DNA of 64,000 bases from Endomychus coccineus (taxonomy: Eukaryota > Arthropoda > Insecta > Coleoptera > Endomychidae), in the NCBI GenBank assembly GCA_958510875.1, contig OY294067.1, forward strand, positions 61,702,039 to 61,766,038. Direction: 5' to 3'. Positions within the stretch are counted from its first letter, which is position 1, and each line of letters begins with the position of its first letter. The notes beneath the pieces were generated by a model. The model ran no database searches and was not told where the DNA came from. It saw nothing but the letters and a program-made list of their open reading frames with translations. Positions 35,062-46,990 of the stretch are shown here, in pieces. The position numbers were made by a program, and so were the translations under genes.

Positions 35062-37227
35062 TAAAGGGCGGAATATATGCAAAGTGCATATATTTACATA
35101 TTTTGCATATTTTTACAAATTTCATAAAAAATTGCATATTTCGGCAAAAATAAAATTTGTGTGCATATTTTTATGTTTTTCGTTTTATCAAAAGATTCAG
35201 TGCGACCCTTGCAGATAATTGAAATAATTCAAAAGGTGGGACCCATTTTATTATTATATGGTTTATTGCCGGCATTTATTGGATGTTTAGGAATTTGCAA
35301 GTAATCAGCTTGCCTAATTCACCGAACAGAAACAAGACGGTGGTGCCAAGTCGTGTTCGGTGGTAGTAAGTATTGTCACCGAACATTAACTTCTGTTCGG
35401 TGCGCGAATGAATTCATAACAAAACTTTCTTTTTTCGGGGTCTAGTTGGAATGAGGCGGCTTACTTTTATAGTTCGGACTTCAAAGTAACGACGCCAAGT
35501 GAACCTTCTTGTTTTGTTTCTTTTCGGTGCCTAATTGGAGAGCAAATGTTGTCTCTTGTTTTGTATTTATATTGTATAGTTTAGTTTGTCGATAGATTCC
35601 AGTGTGAGAAGAGTGATTTCGAAAATATTTATTTCAAACGCCTGAAATGCCGAAAGCCGCTTCGTGGATTAAAAAATTTCCTGAGTTGTAGTTTAGTGGG
35701 GATAAAGTGTTTTGCAAAGTTTGTGCCAAAATCATTGTTTGTGAAAAGAAGTTCCAAATTGATCAACACTTGAAAACAGCTATGCATAAAGCTAAGTTGC
35801 AGAAAAATAAATCTGTGCCTGTTCAGCAGTGTGAGCAAACCGCATTTCAAAATGTCAAACCAAAGAGTGAAAAGGAGGTGTTTCATAAAGACTTATGCAA
35901 AGCTTTAGTCGCAGCAAATATACCTTTGTAGAAACTGCAAATTACACAATTCAGAGATTTTTTGCAAAAATATTGTAATCAAAACTTTCCTGACGAATCC
36001 GCACTTAGAAAGAAGTATGTGCAAACAGTATACGAAACCGTATTGGAACAGTTTTATATTATTGTTGATGAAAGCACAGACTCATGTGGTCGATAAATCG
36101 CACATCTTATTATTGGAGGGGTTCAAGAAAATGAGCCAGAGAAGCCATATTTAATACCTTCTAAACAGTTAGACAAAACAAATAATGTGACCGTAACTCG
36201 ATTTATTCAGCAGTCTCTATCAAATTTTATTTACCAAATCCAGTTCCAGTAGAGAAGTTTTTAGTGTTTTTGTCTGACGCAGCCAAAAGTTAAAAATATT
36301 TCATCCCAATATGGTACATGTCACTTGCCTTTTACACGGGATAAACAGAGTTGCAGAAACTATTAGAACAGCATATCCCTTGGTGAACAAATTAATTTCA
36401 AATGTAAAGAAAGTGTTTTTGAAAGCACCTCTAAGAGTGCAGATCTATAGAGAGAAATTGCCAGGAGTTAGTTTATCTCCAGAGCCCGTAATTACTCGAT
36501 GGGGAACATGGATTAAGGCCGCGATATTTCACGCAGACCATTTTGAAGCCATTAAAGACATATTTTTAGATTTAGAAGACAATTCACAGTGTGTAGTGCA
36601 AAGTCAAGCAGTATTCAAAAATGTAAATTTAGCTAAGGAACCTGTTTTTATTAAGGTTAATTTTAGTTTTATACCAGATATAATATCTTCGTTAGAAAGT
36701 AGGAATATGAGTTCAAGAGAATCAATTAATATTGTTGAAACTTTTTCCGACAAATGCAAAAAAGTTCCCGGTGATGTAGGAAATCAAGTAAGAAGTAAAC
36801 TCGAAGTTATTGTGGGAGAGAATGAAGGCTTTAAGTATTTAATGGAAGTCAAAAATATTTTTGATACTAAACCATCCAACGAAGTAATACCTTAGCCTTA
36901 TAGCTTACTACCCAAATTAAAATATTGCCAGATCACATCGGCAAACACTCTTATTGGAAAATTTTGAAAAACATATCGTTATAAATGCATTTTATACTAT
37001 TTCAGGTTTAAAATATTACCTATTATATTTTTCTTTTAATTTTACTTAAAATTAATAATTTTTGTAAGAGTCGGCGTTTCTTTATTTTCATTTTTGCATG
37101 TTATATTCAAGGCATATAATTGCATATTTTGACAAGTAACTGCATAATGTTGCATATTTCAAAGAAAAACTATGCATATGTATGCGCATATTTTTACTGA
37201 ATTGACGTGCTCATATTCCGCCCTTTA
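35062..37227 (+). mobile_element. hAT element, 2,166 bp, with TIRs and perfect 8-bp TSD
   Basis: Both ends begin TAAAGGGCGGAATAT in inverted orientation (15 bp perfect). The subterminal DNA is rich in 'tgcatat' repeats on both sides (35080-35180 and 37095-37195), a usual binding-site pattern for hAT transposases. GTTATTGT flanks it exactly. It carries a broken transposase and sits inside PLE copy A in the opposite orientation. Confidence 0.93.
35647..36893 (+). pseudogene. Broken hAT transposase
   Basis: The ATG at 35647 opens 'MPKAASWIKKFPEL' and is closed by a stop at 35689. Beyond it lies a BED-like zinc finger ('FCKVCAKIIVCEKKF' then 'QHLKTAMHKAKL': C-x2-C ... H-x5-H). After a second stop (35929) comes 'FYIIVDESTDSCGR', the DxxT block with a catalytic Asp of the RNase H-like fold. 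A third stop and a frameshift follow. The longest intact piece (36311-36892, 194 codons) contains 'MVHVTCLLHGINRVAETIRT' and 'SPEPVITRWGTWIKAAIFHA'. The C-terminal hAT dimerisation domain is absent. At least three stops, one frameshift and the truncation make it a pseudogene. Confidence 0.85.
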
Positions 37228-37235
37228 GTTATTGT
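37228..37235. repeat. Target-site duplication, right copy (GTTATTGT)
   Basis: Identical to 35054-35061. Confidence 0.9.
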
Positions 37236-37839
37236 AATTCCAGTTTCAATTGATGAAATCATGCTATTAATTGGAATTTGTTTTTAGTAAAGAATTGATA
37301 TATTTCTGCCCTAGAGCCAACGTTTCTATTACACTTCCTAGAATGTTGGTTTGAGATAAATTCATTAGCCAATTATTATCAACTGTGAGGCTTCTCTTGT
37401 CTTTATTTTTTAATTTATTAATTTTCTCAATACTTCAATACTTTATTTTATTAAAGTTTCTTTCAATTTATTCTAAATACGTATTGTAGATTTATGTTGG
37501 TAGAATATTTCTCATTGCATATTTGATTCTGGGTAAGCTCAGTGGTTTAACACTATCAATTGAAAAGTTTTTTTTTAATTTTGGGGTTATTCTCGAAATT
37601 TTAAGTCTTAATAAGTATATTTTCCTATTTTTCTGATTGACGAAATATCTCTCCCAACTATTTCAAAATGATTAAAATTGAATTTGAAATTGGTGTTATT
37701 CTTTCGTGTTTCTAGAGCTTCCAATTTCGTTTCGTATTTGTAAATTTTGTCAAAATCTGTACAGGGAATTTTAGATTCGAGTTTAGAGTATGAACATTCT
37801 CGAATACGAATAAGTTTCACAGATATATGTTGTACGTAT

Positions 37840-37930
37840 GTAAATAAGAAACAATCACCCTTATCCAATAAAAATTCTGTTAAAGTACTGAGGACCTTTC
37901 GGCCACTGAGTAGTCATCATCATTATTATA
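37840..37930 (-). repeat. Terminal repeat of PLE copy A
   Basis: It contains 'aacaatcacccttatccaat' and 'actgaggacctttcggccac'. The same module occurs as inverted pairs at 3048-3246 and 58085-58495. Its position just upstream of the PLE N-terminal region links those orphan repeats to this family. Confidence 0.7.
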
Positions 37931-37949
37931 ACATAAATTAATCTCATGT

Positions 37950-39640
37950 CCTTCATATAAAATTTGCCAAGTAAAAGAGTAACAAATGTTACTCTTACAC
38001 TCTTATGTTTGGGAATGAACGTTATTTCGAGAAGTATAGTTTAACCAATTATTTAAACTATTTGAATCATTCAGTGAAAATAAATAAATGGTATCAGATT
38101 CATCGACGTGTCTTAAATCACCGTTTGTAGTAATTGTCGAAGAAACTAATTTTATTATAAGGTGAATTGAAGATCTCAAAATTATGTTCAACAACTGTTT
38201 GTTCATGCTGAAATCTCGTTTAGTCTTAAGAATTGTTTAGTATTTGCACATCTTTTATATTTATTGCGTTCTACTAATCTTCATGGTCACTTTTATTAAA
38301 TCGATGAAAGCTTACTGAGTAAGAAGAAGAATAAGAATATAAAGATGTCAAATGATGACACTAAAGGAGTTTCGTTAGTAAATATAGGTAGCCTTGAAAA
38401 TTGCAGAATAACTGACTTATTAATGGAAAATCAAAAAATTTTCTAGAGACCAATCGACATGAATAACAGTATAGAATTAATTCTTCAGCAACTATTAACA
38501 AATTGTGATCATCCTTCTAATACTATTATTCAATATCATAGGCATAGTGACTTTGAGGATTACCGAAAAGAATTATTTCAGCTGCAAACGATTCCTACTG
38601 CCCAATAATATGTAGTTATCTATATAAGTATTCCGGCAATTATGTTGCAATCCTCAGTGCATCCGTAACAGATGAAAGATATTAGTAGACTTCCAGTGTC
38701 TTCAGGACACTCACCAGAATATAACCAATAGGAGTGCTGAACATTCCACTCCATAAAACACAATTATCAGACATGACTGATAAACTGCAAGATATATTCC
38801 ATCGAGAGAATCATAAATGAACTGATACAATAAAATGGATTCAAAATGATGAAAGAGCCAATTAAATTTGAGAACGTATTTTTCAACAGTTGCTACTTTC
38901 GGTAATAAAGATGGTTTTCCTTAGAGATTTCTTGTTTTGATTGAGATGTACTAAAAGCTTCATAATAAATAAGCGGTGCTTCAGAAACGTTGAAATTAAT
39001 TTTCATCACTCCCTCCCTATACGTATTGTAATCGGTCTCTAATCGGTGGAGACCATTGCGCCTTTTCTATTGCACGTACGAATTTTAAAATATTCAACTG
39101 TATTGTTTTTGGGAGCAACATCCTACTTACAAGTGATACTTTTGACATCCATCTTATTGTATTATAATGACAACAGTGTTTTCTTGGTTTTAAATATATA
39201 TCACAATCATACATTTAAACGAAATTACTAGGAGGTCGATCAGTTAAGACGAAGTGTGTAAGTGTGCCGAAATAATAGGCTTATGTTTTCGCTACGCTCA
39301 CGCCGTCTACCATGAGCCGATAAAGAGTGGGCACTGCAGTCTGTCTAGTTGCGTGAGCTCGATTCAGCCTGATATAAGCCAACAACGTAGCATATGAACC
39401 GATTTGAACATACTTCCTTTTCATTGAATTTGTTAATTTTTTAAACAAAAGTGCATGTTTGTTCTAAGATGGTCAGCATTTTAAACCGCGATGTGACTAG
39501 ACATGGCGACAACCATCGAACGAACCGTTGGAATAATTGATTAGGTAGGCCAGATTAAACAATTAATCATATGCTATATTTTGCTTCGATTAATTAATAA
39601 TTAAATGATTATTCACTTAATAAACGACAGCAGCACCACA
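37950..39640. other. Unassigned intergenic DNA
   Basis: No gene is supported. 39270-39380 is a GC-richer island ('gctacgctcacgccgtctac') with weak resemblance to the 5' GC-rich part of the Helentron, not enough to call. 39530-39610 is rich in TTAAT words. Confidence 0.4.
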
Positions 39641-39642
39641 GA

Positions 39643-41080
39643 ATGAATGAAAAATATTTTAAATTTAAAAATATTAAGGCGAAATTACTAAAACTGATTA
39701 ATAAAGACATTAGTCGCCCTATCGCCCATATAATTGATTTATTACATCAAACTGCAGATATTCCTTGTCATTTTATGGAGAGTGTTGTCGTTCCCATATT
39801 TAAAGCGGGAAATAAGAATGATATGTCTAATTACAGACCAATTTCTTTAATAAATAATTTGCGGAAAGTGTTTGAAAAATCTCTAAATAATAGGTTACGT
39901 TCCTTTCTTGATACACATAAAATAATGGCTAATATGCGATTTGGATTTCGAAAGGGTGAGAACCTCTCCGAGAGCTGATATACAATATCTTGAAATATTT
40001 CCAAACTAATGATAAAATCATAGAGGTATTTCTAGACTTACAGAAGGCATTCGAGACTGTTTCGTATGATGAATTACTGGCAAAATTAAACGAAATAGGC
40101 GTAAGAGGTAATGTATTGAATATTTTTAAGTCTTCTCTCTTTGATTGAAACCAGCAAGTAAAGGTTGACGATGCCATTAGTAATATTAAAACAATAAAGA
40201 AGGGTGTACCCCAAGGCAAATTATAGGTCCAACGCTATTTCTGATATTTATTAATAAGTTGTTGAACTGTAACCAACACTCCATAATTCTTTTATACGTA
40301 GATGATATGGCCTTAATATGCTCTGCAAGGTCTTGGGATCGAGTACGGCAAATATCGCAAGAAGCTATTGATATCGAGAAATTTTGGTTGGATATGAACC
40401 TATTGAAGCTAAATATTTCTGAAATTAAATACTCGATTTTTTCGCCAATCAATACTGATCTTTCGGATAACTTGGAACCTCTAACTTTAAATGACACAAC
40501 TGATATTGCGCAAAATACCTCAATAGTCAAATATTTGGGCTTTTACATAGATCAACATCTCAAGTGGTCAACACATGTTGATTATTTAAACAACAAAATC
40601 AGAAGATTAATATATACATTTTAAGTATTACGAAATATGTTAAACGAGAAAATTCTGTTGATTACTTACAACAGTTTGGTTGCATCCTTAGTTAGATATA
40701 GCATAAGCATTTGGGGCTCAGCTTATTATAATGTCTTAAAGACATTAACAAATAACACATAATTATATAGGTATTGGGAGTAATTTTTCGAAAAGAGAGC
40801 AGAAAAGTATTGAAAATAATATATTAAACATAAAAGGTATGTACATGCTACCAGCAATGAAATACATTCTGAACATTTTTCCAAGATAAATCATTATTAC
40901 GAGATTAGAGCAAATTTTAATGATCTGTTAACAATAAAATTTTGGTAAAACTGTATGGCAAAAAAGTTTGAAACATAATGGAATAATATAATATGTTAGT
41001 TAGCCTTACGAATAAAATTGTTGCCAAAACATCAATTCAAATTTTACTTTAAAAAATTTATCATTGGAAATGACATCACC
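39643..41080 (+). mobile_element. Non-LTR retrotransposon ORF2 remnant (RT with YVDD)
   Basis: Plus-strand order: 'VVPIFKAGNKNDMSNYRPIS', 'RFGFRKGENLSE', motif A 'IIEVFLDLQKAFETVSYDEL' (the catalytic Asp kept, D-x-x-K-A-F context), 'KKGVPQG' (motif B), 'SIILLYVDDMALICSA' (motif C), the thumb block 'IVKYLGFYIDQHLKWSTHV', and 'SLVASLVRYSISIWGSA'. A decayed C-terminus continues to 'LLPKHQFKFYFKKFII' near 41040-41075. There are frameshifts after the finger block and at motif B, with stops later. The N-terminal endonuclease is absent (5'-truncated). It may belong to the same broad clade as the copy at 62430. Confidence 0.85.
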
Positions 41081-41084
41081 ATCT

Positions 41085-43660
41085 CTTTTGATAGCATAAA
41101 AAAAGAAATCAGTGTTATCGTTATTGTTATTTTTAATAGGATCTCATTGTAATGATCAATCAGTAGATCATCTTTAATAGCTTTTCAACTAAGCAGATGT
41201 TTGGTTATATTTCAGCTTTAACTGTTTCAACGATATCTATACGAAAGGATTTTAGGTTCGGTTAGCTTCGATTATCTTTATTTTCATACCTCCTTGACAC
41301 AATACGAGTACGTTCAAGTGTCCTTAATGAACATTTTATTACACTAATATGTATGATTCATTCAATCGGTAATAAATAAATGAATAAGTGAATGTTCTGT
41401 CTGTTCAATGTATATGATACTTTGAAAGACCAAAACTGGCAAATGATAACATTCCCCGGTGAAATTCGGAAAACTATACACCGAAAAATTTGACAAACCA
41501 TCCTGCGATAATATTGCCGCTTGGACCTATAGCGTAGGTTCGGAACACCCTGCAGCAATGTTATCCCTGACTTTCACAAGTAACATATACCATATTATTT
41601 ATCCAAGTTACGCTATCCTGTATATCTTTGCTAAGTCATTATAGCAGCTTGTCGGTAGCTTACAGTGACCACTTAGTCTCACTCTATCAGTAAAATAATT
41701 AGTTGTTATTATGGATTTGGTCTGAAGTCATTTGGAATTAATCAAACATCATTCTTTGATGTTTCAATTTCCACTCTAAAATCGGCGGGAACGCGATAGC
41801 CCATTATGGAGTGCTCCACCAGCAGATGCTAACCTCGTGTTGTTCTGTGCCTCTCTACAATTGCTCAGATAGTTAGTGCACAGAATGACGCATGAAACAG
41901 AGGGAATAGAGTCGAGTATGTCGATGGACCACTCTGCTAAAAACTCGAAAATAGCTGCAAGTACGACTTTAATTTTTATAGCAGAAAATTTCAAGCATCA
42001 TATCTACTTTGTGTCAAAATTTCAAGTGGAGTACATTTACTATTTGGCTTCAATAAGAGATAAAAGCTCAAATCGATGTCAAATTTTTGTGTTCCGCATC
42101 TTAGAGAGAATCCTTTAATATAATATAGCACTATAGTAACTTTATAACGATGAATAATCTTTCAGTCATGACATAAAGTATAATTTTTTACTTTTCATTT
42201 ATCGTGTAGGTTCTTTGAGAAACCTGGATAAAATAATATATTACAATCATAACTTTTCACCCGCAGTGTCCGGAAACGAAAAACTGTGAGGAGGATGGAA
42301 GTAGTTAGTAGTTCACGCATTAATGAATTTTTATTCAGATTGTTATGAGCAACTGCTTCAACCATTATTAGAACTAAAAATTGTAAAACAATAGACGTCC
42401 TTGTTGCAAATCAAATAGAAATGATCTGAATTGAAATCCAATACTAACTTGAAAAAATTGCCAAATTATTTGCTTATCCAGTTGAAAAAGATTATATAAT
42501 TTTGTATCATAGTATAAGTATCCAATTATACCTATATTATGAAATTCATAAACCATGAAATTGGATCTAAGTTTCATTACTCGTCGTTAGTTATTTATAA
42601 GATACGAACACTAACACTTCGGTAATATATCACTAACCGCACAAAGTAATTTGTAATGATTATTAAAAAATAATAGTGCACGAGCCGGTAAAATTGGTGT
42701 CACATCGTAATCACATGAGACATGTACTTTATGCTACCCATATGTGTTCATTTATTATGTGAGACTTTGTTTCTTATTTGTAGACAGACCCCTACCCAAT
42801 AATTATCATTTATTATTTAATGAGATAAGAATATTTCCAGTACCATATTATTTTCAACGAAATTGATTTAAATACGTATATTTCATATTTATGGAAAAAA
42901 TTTCATCAAACAGTACCTATTTACACTTCAAATATTAAACGTTTCACAAAATCAATTAATGTCTTCATTGTAAGGTGCTAATCAGATCAGAAGTTGGTGG
43001 GAGATGAACGTATCTGTCTACAATTAATACAAAATAAAAAATGACATGAAAGAAATTGTACACCCCTTTCCTCCCGAATAATAACAAATAAAATGTTGAC
43101 CTCTATTTTAGAAGAAGACAAGGTGGGTGAGATCAATTTTAAATTGTCTTACAGCGCATAAATTAATGGCTGAATACTAAATTTGTCAACACACTCCATT
43201 GTAAAGATAACACTTCTGAAGAGAACAGAGACGTGAAGTTAGTGGTACAGCACTCTGTGCCGAGCCCTGTGTTATTTTATACTATATATCAATGCTTTGC
43301 CAGATGTTTTTGGTCCCTGTTCATAATTTGCTCACTATGCGCATGATTCATCAGCCAAAAATCACCAGATCTGCAAGGTGCCTCCCAATCGAACTTGTCT
43401 TCCATGTCAAGGTGCTTCCATCCTAATAGCTTACATTTGAAGGATTCGTAGACCAAATATTTGAGGTATCATAACTCTCACTGTACTACTGATCTGATCT
43501 AGACCTTCATCTCGATCAATGAAAACTCATGTAATAGAGTAACATCGGTCAATTTCGAATGGGGGATTGGACTGGAAGGCGTCAAATAATGAACCTACCA
43601 GTCGACTATTCATGTCCTTCGGTTTAATTCGGGGCCTGATGTGGATCGACTATTATTATT
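41085..43660. other. Unassigned intergenic DNA
   Basis: No supported gene. 41785-42010 is less AT-rich ('gccagcagatgctaacctc'-like words, 'atcggcgggaacgcgatagc') and may be an unclassified repeat. The 80-codon frame there does not resemble any family I know. Confidence 0.4.
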
Positions 43661-43664
43661 ATTA

Positions 43665-43905
43665 TACTAACAGTCAGTCATACAGTTTTCGTATGGTGGT
43701 AAAGAACCAAACTGGTTATAGCCCAGAAACTTCCGGATAAAATACAAGGACTATTCCTCAGAGACATTACATTCACGAAGAAGAGCACACCGACTGCAGC
43801 AATGAGGGTCTTGCTGGGCATGTCACCTCTATCAATGACGATGAGGAATCTCGCATTAATGGCAGTCTACAGGCTTAGCTGCAATGACTCTCTAAAGAGA
43901 TGGAG
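43665..43905 (+). mobile_element. LINE C-terminal fragment
   Basis: Plus-strand reading 'STPTAAMRVLLGMSPLSMTM' (43780-43840) followed by 'RNLALMAVYRLS' matches the conserved 'TPTAAL..LLG..PL' block C-terminal to the RT in I/R1/Jockey-type ORF2. Only this block survives. Confidence 0.7.
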
Positions 43906-44712
43906 TGAAAATACTATTTCATGCCAATTTTCCTTCTCCTTTCAAACCTTTTTATCCGAGTGATAAGTTTTCATCAACATGTATGTCGTTTCTCAAGTAA
44001 TTATTTCTTCATGAAAGTGATATTTCCAATAGACTATAAATAAATCTTCAATGCGTAGGTAGCGGAAATCCTTCTTGTTTCTTATTTTATTGTTATCAAA
44101 AGATACAGATATGAATTGTAATTATTATTAAACTAATCATAACTGGAATTGAACATTGAAGTCGCAGAAGTTAACCTAACTGTGACAAGAGTCCTCCGCG
44201 TTACGATTTGCTGTTACAATTGATATACCAGTTAGAGTAAACTGATGATTAAATTATTTAATGGCGATGTCGCAAGAATGGTAACAATAACATATTGTTC
44301 CAAAAGTCAATTAGATGTCAACGGAAATAAAATGCGGCAACTTAGTGAAGCGGAAGATGCTCGTACTGTTTCTTAGATTGTACATGGGTTCATTATTCGG
44401 TAAGTTTAATAGCAGTCCTTCTGTTATACAACGTTTGTGGGATCGATCTAGGGAGACTGGTCAGTACGAAAGACGTGGCAAGGTCATAAGAGGAAAACCA
44501 CCCAAAATTAAGATCTATTATTAGTTTTTATCATGGACTACATGTTTCTGAGCAGAGGGATAGATATCGACTAAGAGAAGCTAACTTGCGGCCCAGAAGA
44601 CCCGTGCAAAACCCATGATTACACGTCATCATAAAATATGTCGCTTAAATTTTGGTTGTGAGTATGTTGATTCGAAACTTCGACATTGGCCACAAGTACT
44701 CTTCAACGATGA

Positions 44713-44720
44713 GTCAAGAC
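44713..44720. repeat. Target-site duplication, left copy (GTCAAGAC)
   Basis: 8-bp direct repeat identical to 45289-45296, bordering the P-like element. Confidence 0.85.
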
Positions 44721-45288
44721 CACGACCGTACATACAGGTCTGAGAACTCGAGGCTGTTTCCTATGTGAGAAGTGACTCCGCTAAGAGTCAACTGTCGCGT
44801 AGTACCAAAACGGATGGCGCAGTAGTCGAAGAGTGTTCTCTGACAACTGTCATTCTTGACTTGTAAACACAAGGAATACCTGCGTTTTTAGAAACAAATT
44901 ACGAAACCGTGCATTGTGCCGGAATGCAAAACGGGGTACAAAAGTGTATAGCAAGAAACTTCTGTTTTTAAAGTGCCGAAAGATGCGGGAATGTGAAAAA
45001 AGTGGATGTTTGCGATTCCGGAAAGTAATCGTTTTAACGAGGTCTTTTATGTGTGCCAAAAAGGGAAAGTTATTTTTAAGGTGAGTAATACATTTTGACA
45101 AGAGTAACAGTTCTATTCCACTCTCAAATCAGAATACTTAGTAACACTGCCTGCGAGTCCGGAAAGAAATCGTTTTACCACTCCGATCCAAGCGCTAGCT
45201 AGTGGCTAAGCGAGAGACTACGAGTTTGGCGACGCATAAGAGACCCATGTCAAACATACGAATTCCCAGACCTGTATGTACGACCGTG
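44721..45288 (+). mobile_element. P-superfamily element relic (568 bp) with THAP exon
   Basis: The ends are inverted: left CACGACCGTACATACAGG, right (reversed) CACGGTCGTACATACAGG, with the identity running on through 'TCTG'. The flanking 8-bp duplication is exact. CA..TG ends and 8-bp duplications fit the P superfamily. The interior encodes a THAP-type DNA-binding exon, the N-terminal domain of P transposases. The catalytic region is missing. Confidence 0.75.
44902..45080 (+). pseudogene. THAP-domain exon of a P-type transposase
   Basis: Frame: ACG (in place of an ATG), then 'KPCIVPECKTGYKSV', stop, 'QETSVFKVPKDAGM', stop, 'KKWMFAIPESNRF' and 'VFYVCQKGKVIFK', ending exactly at AAG|GTGAGT (45080/45081), a consensus splice donor. 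C-x4-C, the FKVPKD strand and the K-W-x-x-A-I-P signature are THAP hallmarks. The His of the C2CH site reads Gly. The lost start codon, two stops and absent downstream exons mean it is not functional. P elements also carry the THAP domain in the first coding exon, followed by an intron. Confidence 0.7.
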
Positions 45289-45296
45289 GTCAAGAC
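45289..45296. repeat. Target-site duplication, right copy (GTCAAGAC)
   Basis: Identical to 44713-44720. Confidence 0.85.
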
Positions 45297-46828
45297 TTAC
45301 CCTCACACATTGTGATAGTCGAGCTCGTGTTTACACTTTACATCCGTCCCGACGGAGGGTATTCTGCTGCCGCAGTACAAGCAGGTTGAGATATTCGGGG
45401 GTGGGCCGATAATGGTTTGTGTTGGGATAAGTATTGAAAGAATAAACCGACCTTGTGGTCATTCCTGGAAGTCTAAACATCGATAATGTGCTAGACTAGT
45501 TTCGATTCAGAAGTAGAAGTAGGTCGTATTGTTTCTTTGATTGAAAATGGGTCCAGTATTCGGTAGGTTCAATTGCAGTTCTTCTGATATTCATCGTTTT
45601 TGGGATCGTTTTAGCGAGACTGATCAGTTCAAAAGATGCATTGGGCAAGGTCATAAGAAGAAAACCACCAAACATCAAGATGAATTCATAGTTTTTTCAT
45701 CATTGCGTAATCGTATCCCAACAGCAAATGATTTCCAAACTGCTTTCGGGGCGAGTCCGACCGGAGGGATAAAAATCGATCGAGAGAAGCTGACTTGAGG
45801 CTCAAGTGTACCTGGAGCTTATGATGTTGGTCCAAATTTCATACAGATGCAAGATAATATGAGAGCACATACAGCATCCATTACCATAAGCATCCTACAT
45901 GAACGAGGTATTCTAATCATGGATTGGCCTGCAATTATTTCCGATTTAGATTCAGTCGTTCAGGTTTGAGATTTGTTGAACATGCGTATTCGGGAACGTC
46001 CAAACCCGAAACTTTCCTGAGGCTGAAAGAAGTCTTAAGCGAATAATGAGGAAGCATACCTAAAGAAAATCTACGAAGTGATAAGAAGCGTGCCAAAGAG
46101 GTGTTATGAAGTTATTCGAACTGGTGAGAACATACGAGATATTGGTCCTCGCAGAAAGTCAATTTCAAAACATGTTGCACTGAAAATGCGTCTAACGCCA
46201 CTTTGTTTTCCGTATTGCTTTCAAATTGTTAATCATATCTTAAGAGTAAATGATTTCTTCATTCTTAAATTATTCAATTATTATGATTCATTAGGATAAC
46301 ATGTGCCTTCAGGAATTGGAGCATCCCATGTGTATATTACTTCCACAATAAAAGTTATAGAGATACAAAGAAGTATTCCTCTAATTCTTTTGATCAGTGT
46401 ATGATCCATGATGTGGGTTTGACAATGAATAATTTTGGAAACAATAATAAGTACGAGTCGTGATATCTGATCTTTACAATAAGTTATTGTGGAACGATCT
46501 CGATGATTCTTCAGAGAAATTTATTCAGCTTATTTTTCTCAACATTAATCAAACACAATAGGTGTTCATGTATGTACAGATAATGAATGCAGTTGCTTTT
46601 TGGTTTCTGAAGGCATCAAGTAATTATTTATAAGTTGCTGTAAAAATATATAGAACGTAACAGTAACATTGTAAAATACATCGAAAATTATAAATCTACT
46701 TGTTGAGAAATTCTCTACATGAATTATTGATGGATAAATAGGTAAAATGTTGAAGAACACAATGTTTCTTGGATATTCTTTAATATCAATTGCAAGATGA
46801 GCAGTGAATAATAAGAGAGACAAGAAGT

Positions 46829-46918
46829 TTAATACACACCCTGCTGTTGTCCTTGTGGATATCCTATAGAACCGCATAATATTGTGGCGAAAACAACGAG
46901 CACTATCAGATATTGCAT
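46829..46918 (-). CDS. Putative short secreted peptide
   Basis: The ATG at 46918 opens a 29-codon frame that begins 'MQYLIVLVVFATILCGSIG', an excellent eukaryotic signal peptide (19 aa; cleavage likely after Gly19). 'YPQGQQQGVY' and a stop follow. Alternatively, a donor at 46839 (G|GTGTGT) and an acceptor ending at 46638 (tttttacag) would change the last residues to 'ATYK'. An AATAAA lies at 46520-46525 on this strand. A TATA box sits 78 bases upstream of the ATG. The YPQG-type start after the signal peptide resembles precursors of inducible insect peptides, but I cannot name a family. It could also be the first exon of a longer gene cut off by the Tc1 insertions below 46401. Confidence 0.45.
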   Translation of the reverse strand: MQYLIVLVVFATILCGSIGYPQGQQQGVY

Positions 46919-46990
46919 TCTTCCGCACTTCCTACCTTCACCAACTTCAACACACTGCAAGTAAACAAAGTGCAAGAACTTTCTATCTGC

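Larger units (their letters stand above)
34090..37945 (-). mobile_element. Penelope-like element copy A, internally deleted and split by hAT
   Basis: Minus-strand order from the right: terminal repeat (37930-37840), N-terminal coiled region ('KIYKYETKLEALETRKNN'), then 'NNWLMNLSQTNILGSVIETL' followed by 'ALGQKY' near 37350-37270, a typical pre-RT block. The hAT element interrupts it at 37228. After the hAT come 'LTLKADKGNKTVIM', 'VFKILNDPEEYEKLNNNPTN', a 'NGLPKI' finger block and 'LVSSDIISL.TNIPLELA' (motif A). A deletion removes motifs B and C. The C-terminal GIY-YIG half is represented by 'SSTALGKHIKDKPL' and 'FKNFEYNDKRLILESIQI' (34444-34300). The element is inactive. Confidence 0.8.
44270..46401 (+). 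mobile_element. Two decayed Tc1-like transposon copies in tandem
   Basis: Copy 1 (44270-45480) starts with an HTH region ('SPSVIQRLWDRSRETGQYER', then 'RGKVIRGKPPKI'). It reaches 'LRHWPQVLFNDES' (first catalytic Asp), is interrupted by a P-like element, and resumes with 'GGGPIMVCVGIS'. Copy 2 (about 45481-46401) again starts at the HTH ('VGRIVSLIENGS', 'IHRFWDRFSETDQFKR'). It then jumps to 'VGPNFIQMQDNMRAHTASIT' (second catalytic Asp) and 'IMDWPAIISDLD', and ends at 'aattcttttgatcagtgta', which looks like a Tc1-type terminus. Both copies have frameshifts and stops; the deletion in copy 2 removes the first acidic residue. Confidence 0.75.

Noticed and set aside
40186..40530. 114-codon minus frame
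   Set aside because: Antisense shadow of the LINE reverse transcriptase (motif C region) on the plus strand.
46566..46928. 120-codon minus frame with hydrophobic stretches, possible membrane protein
   Set aside because: It overlaps the signal-peptide frame in another phase, has no recognisable receptor pattern, and its hydrophobicity follows the AT-rich composition.
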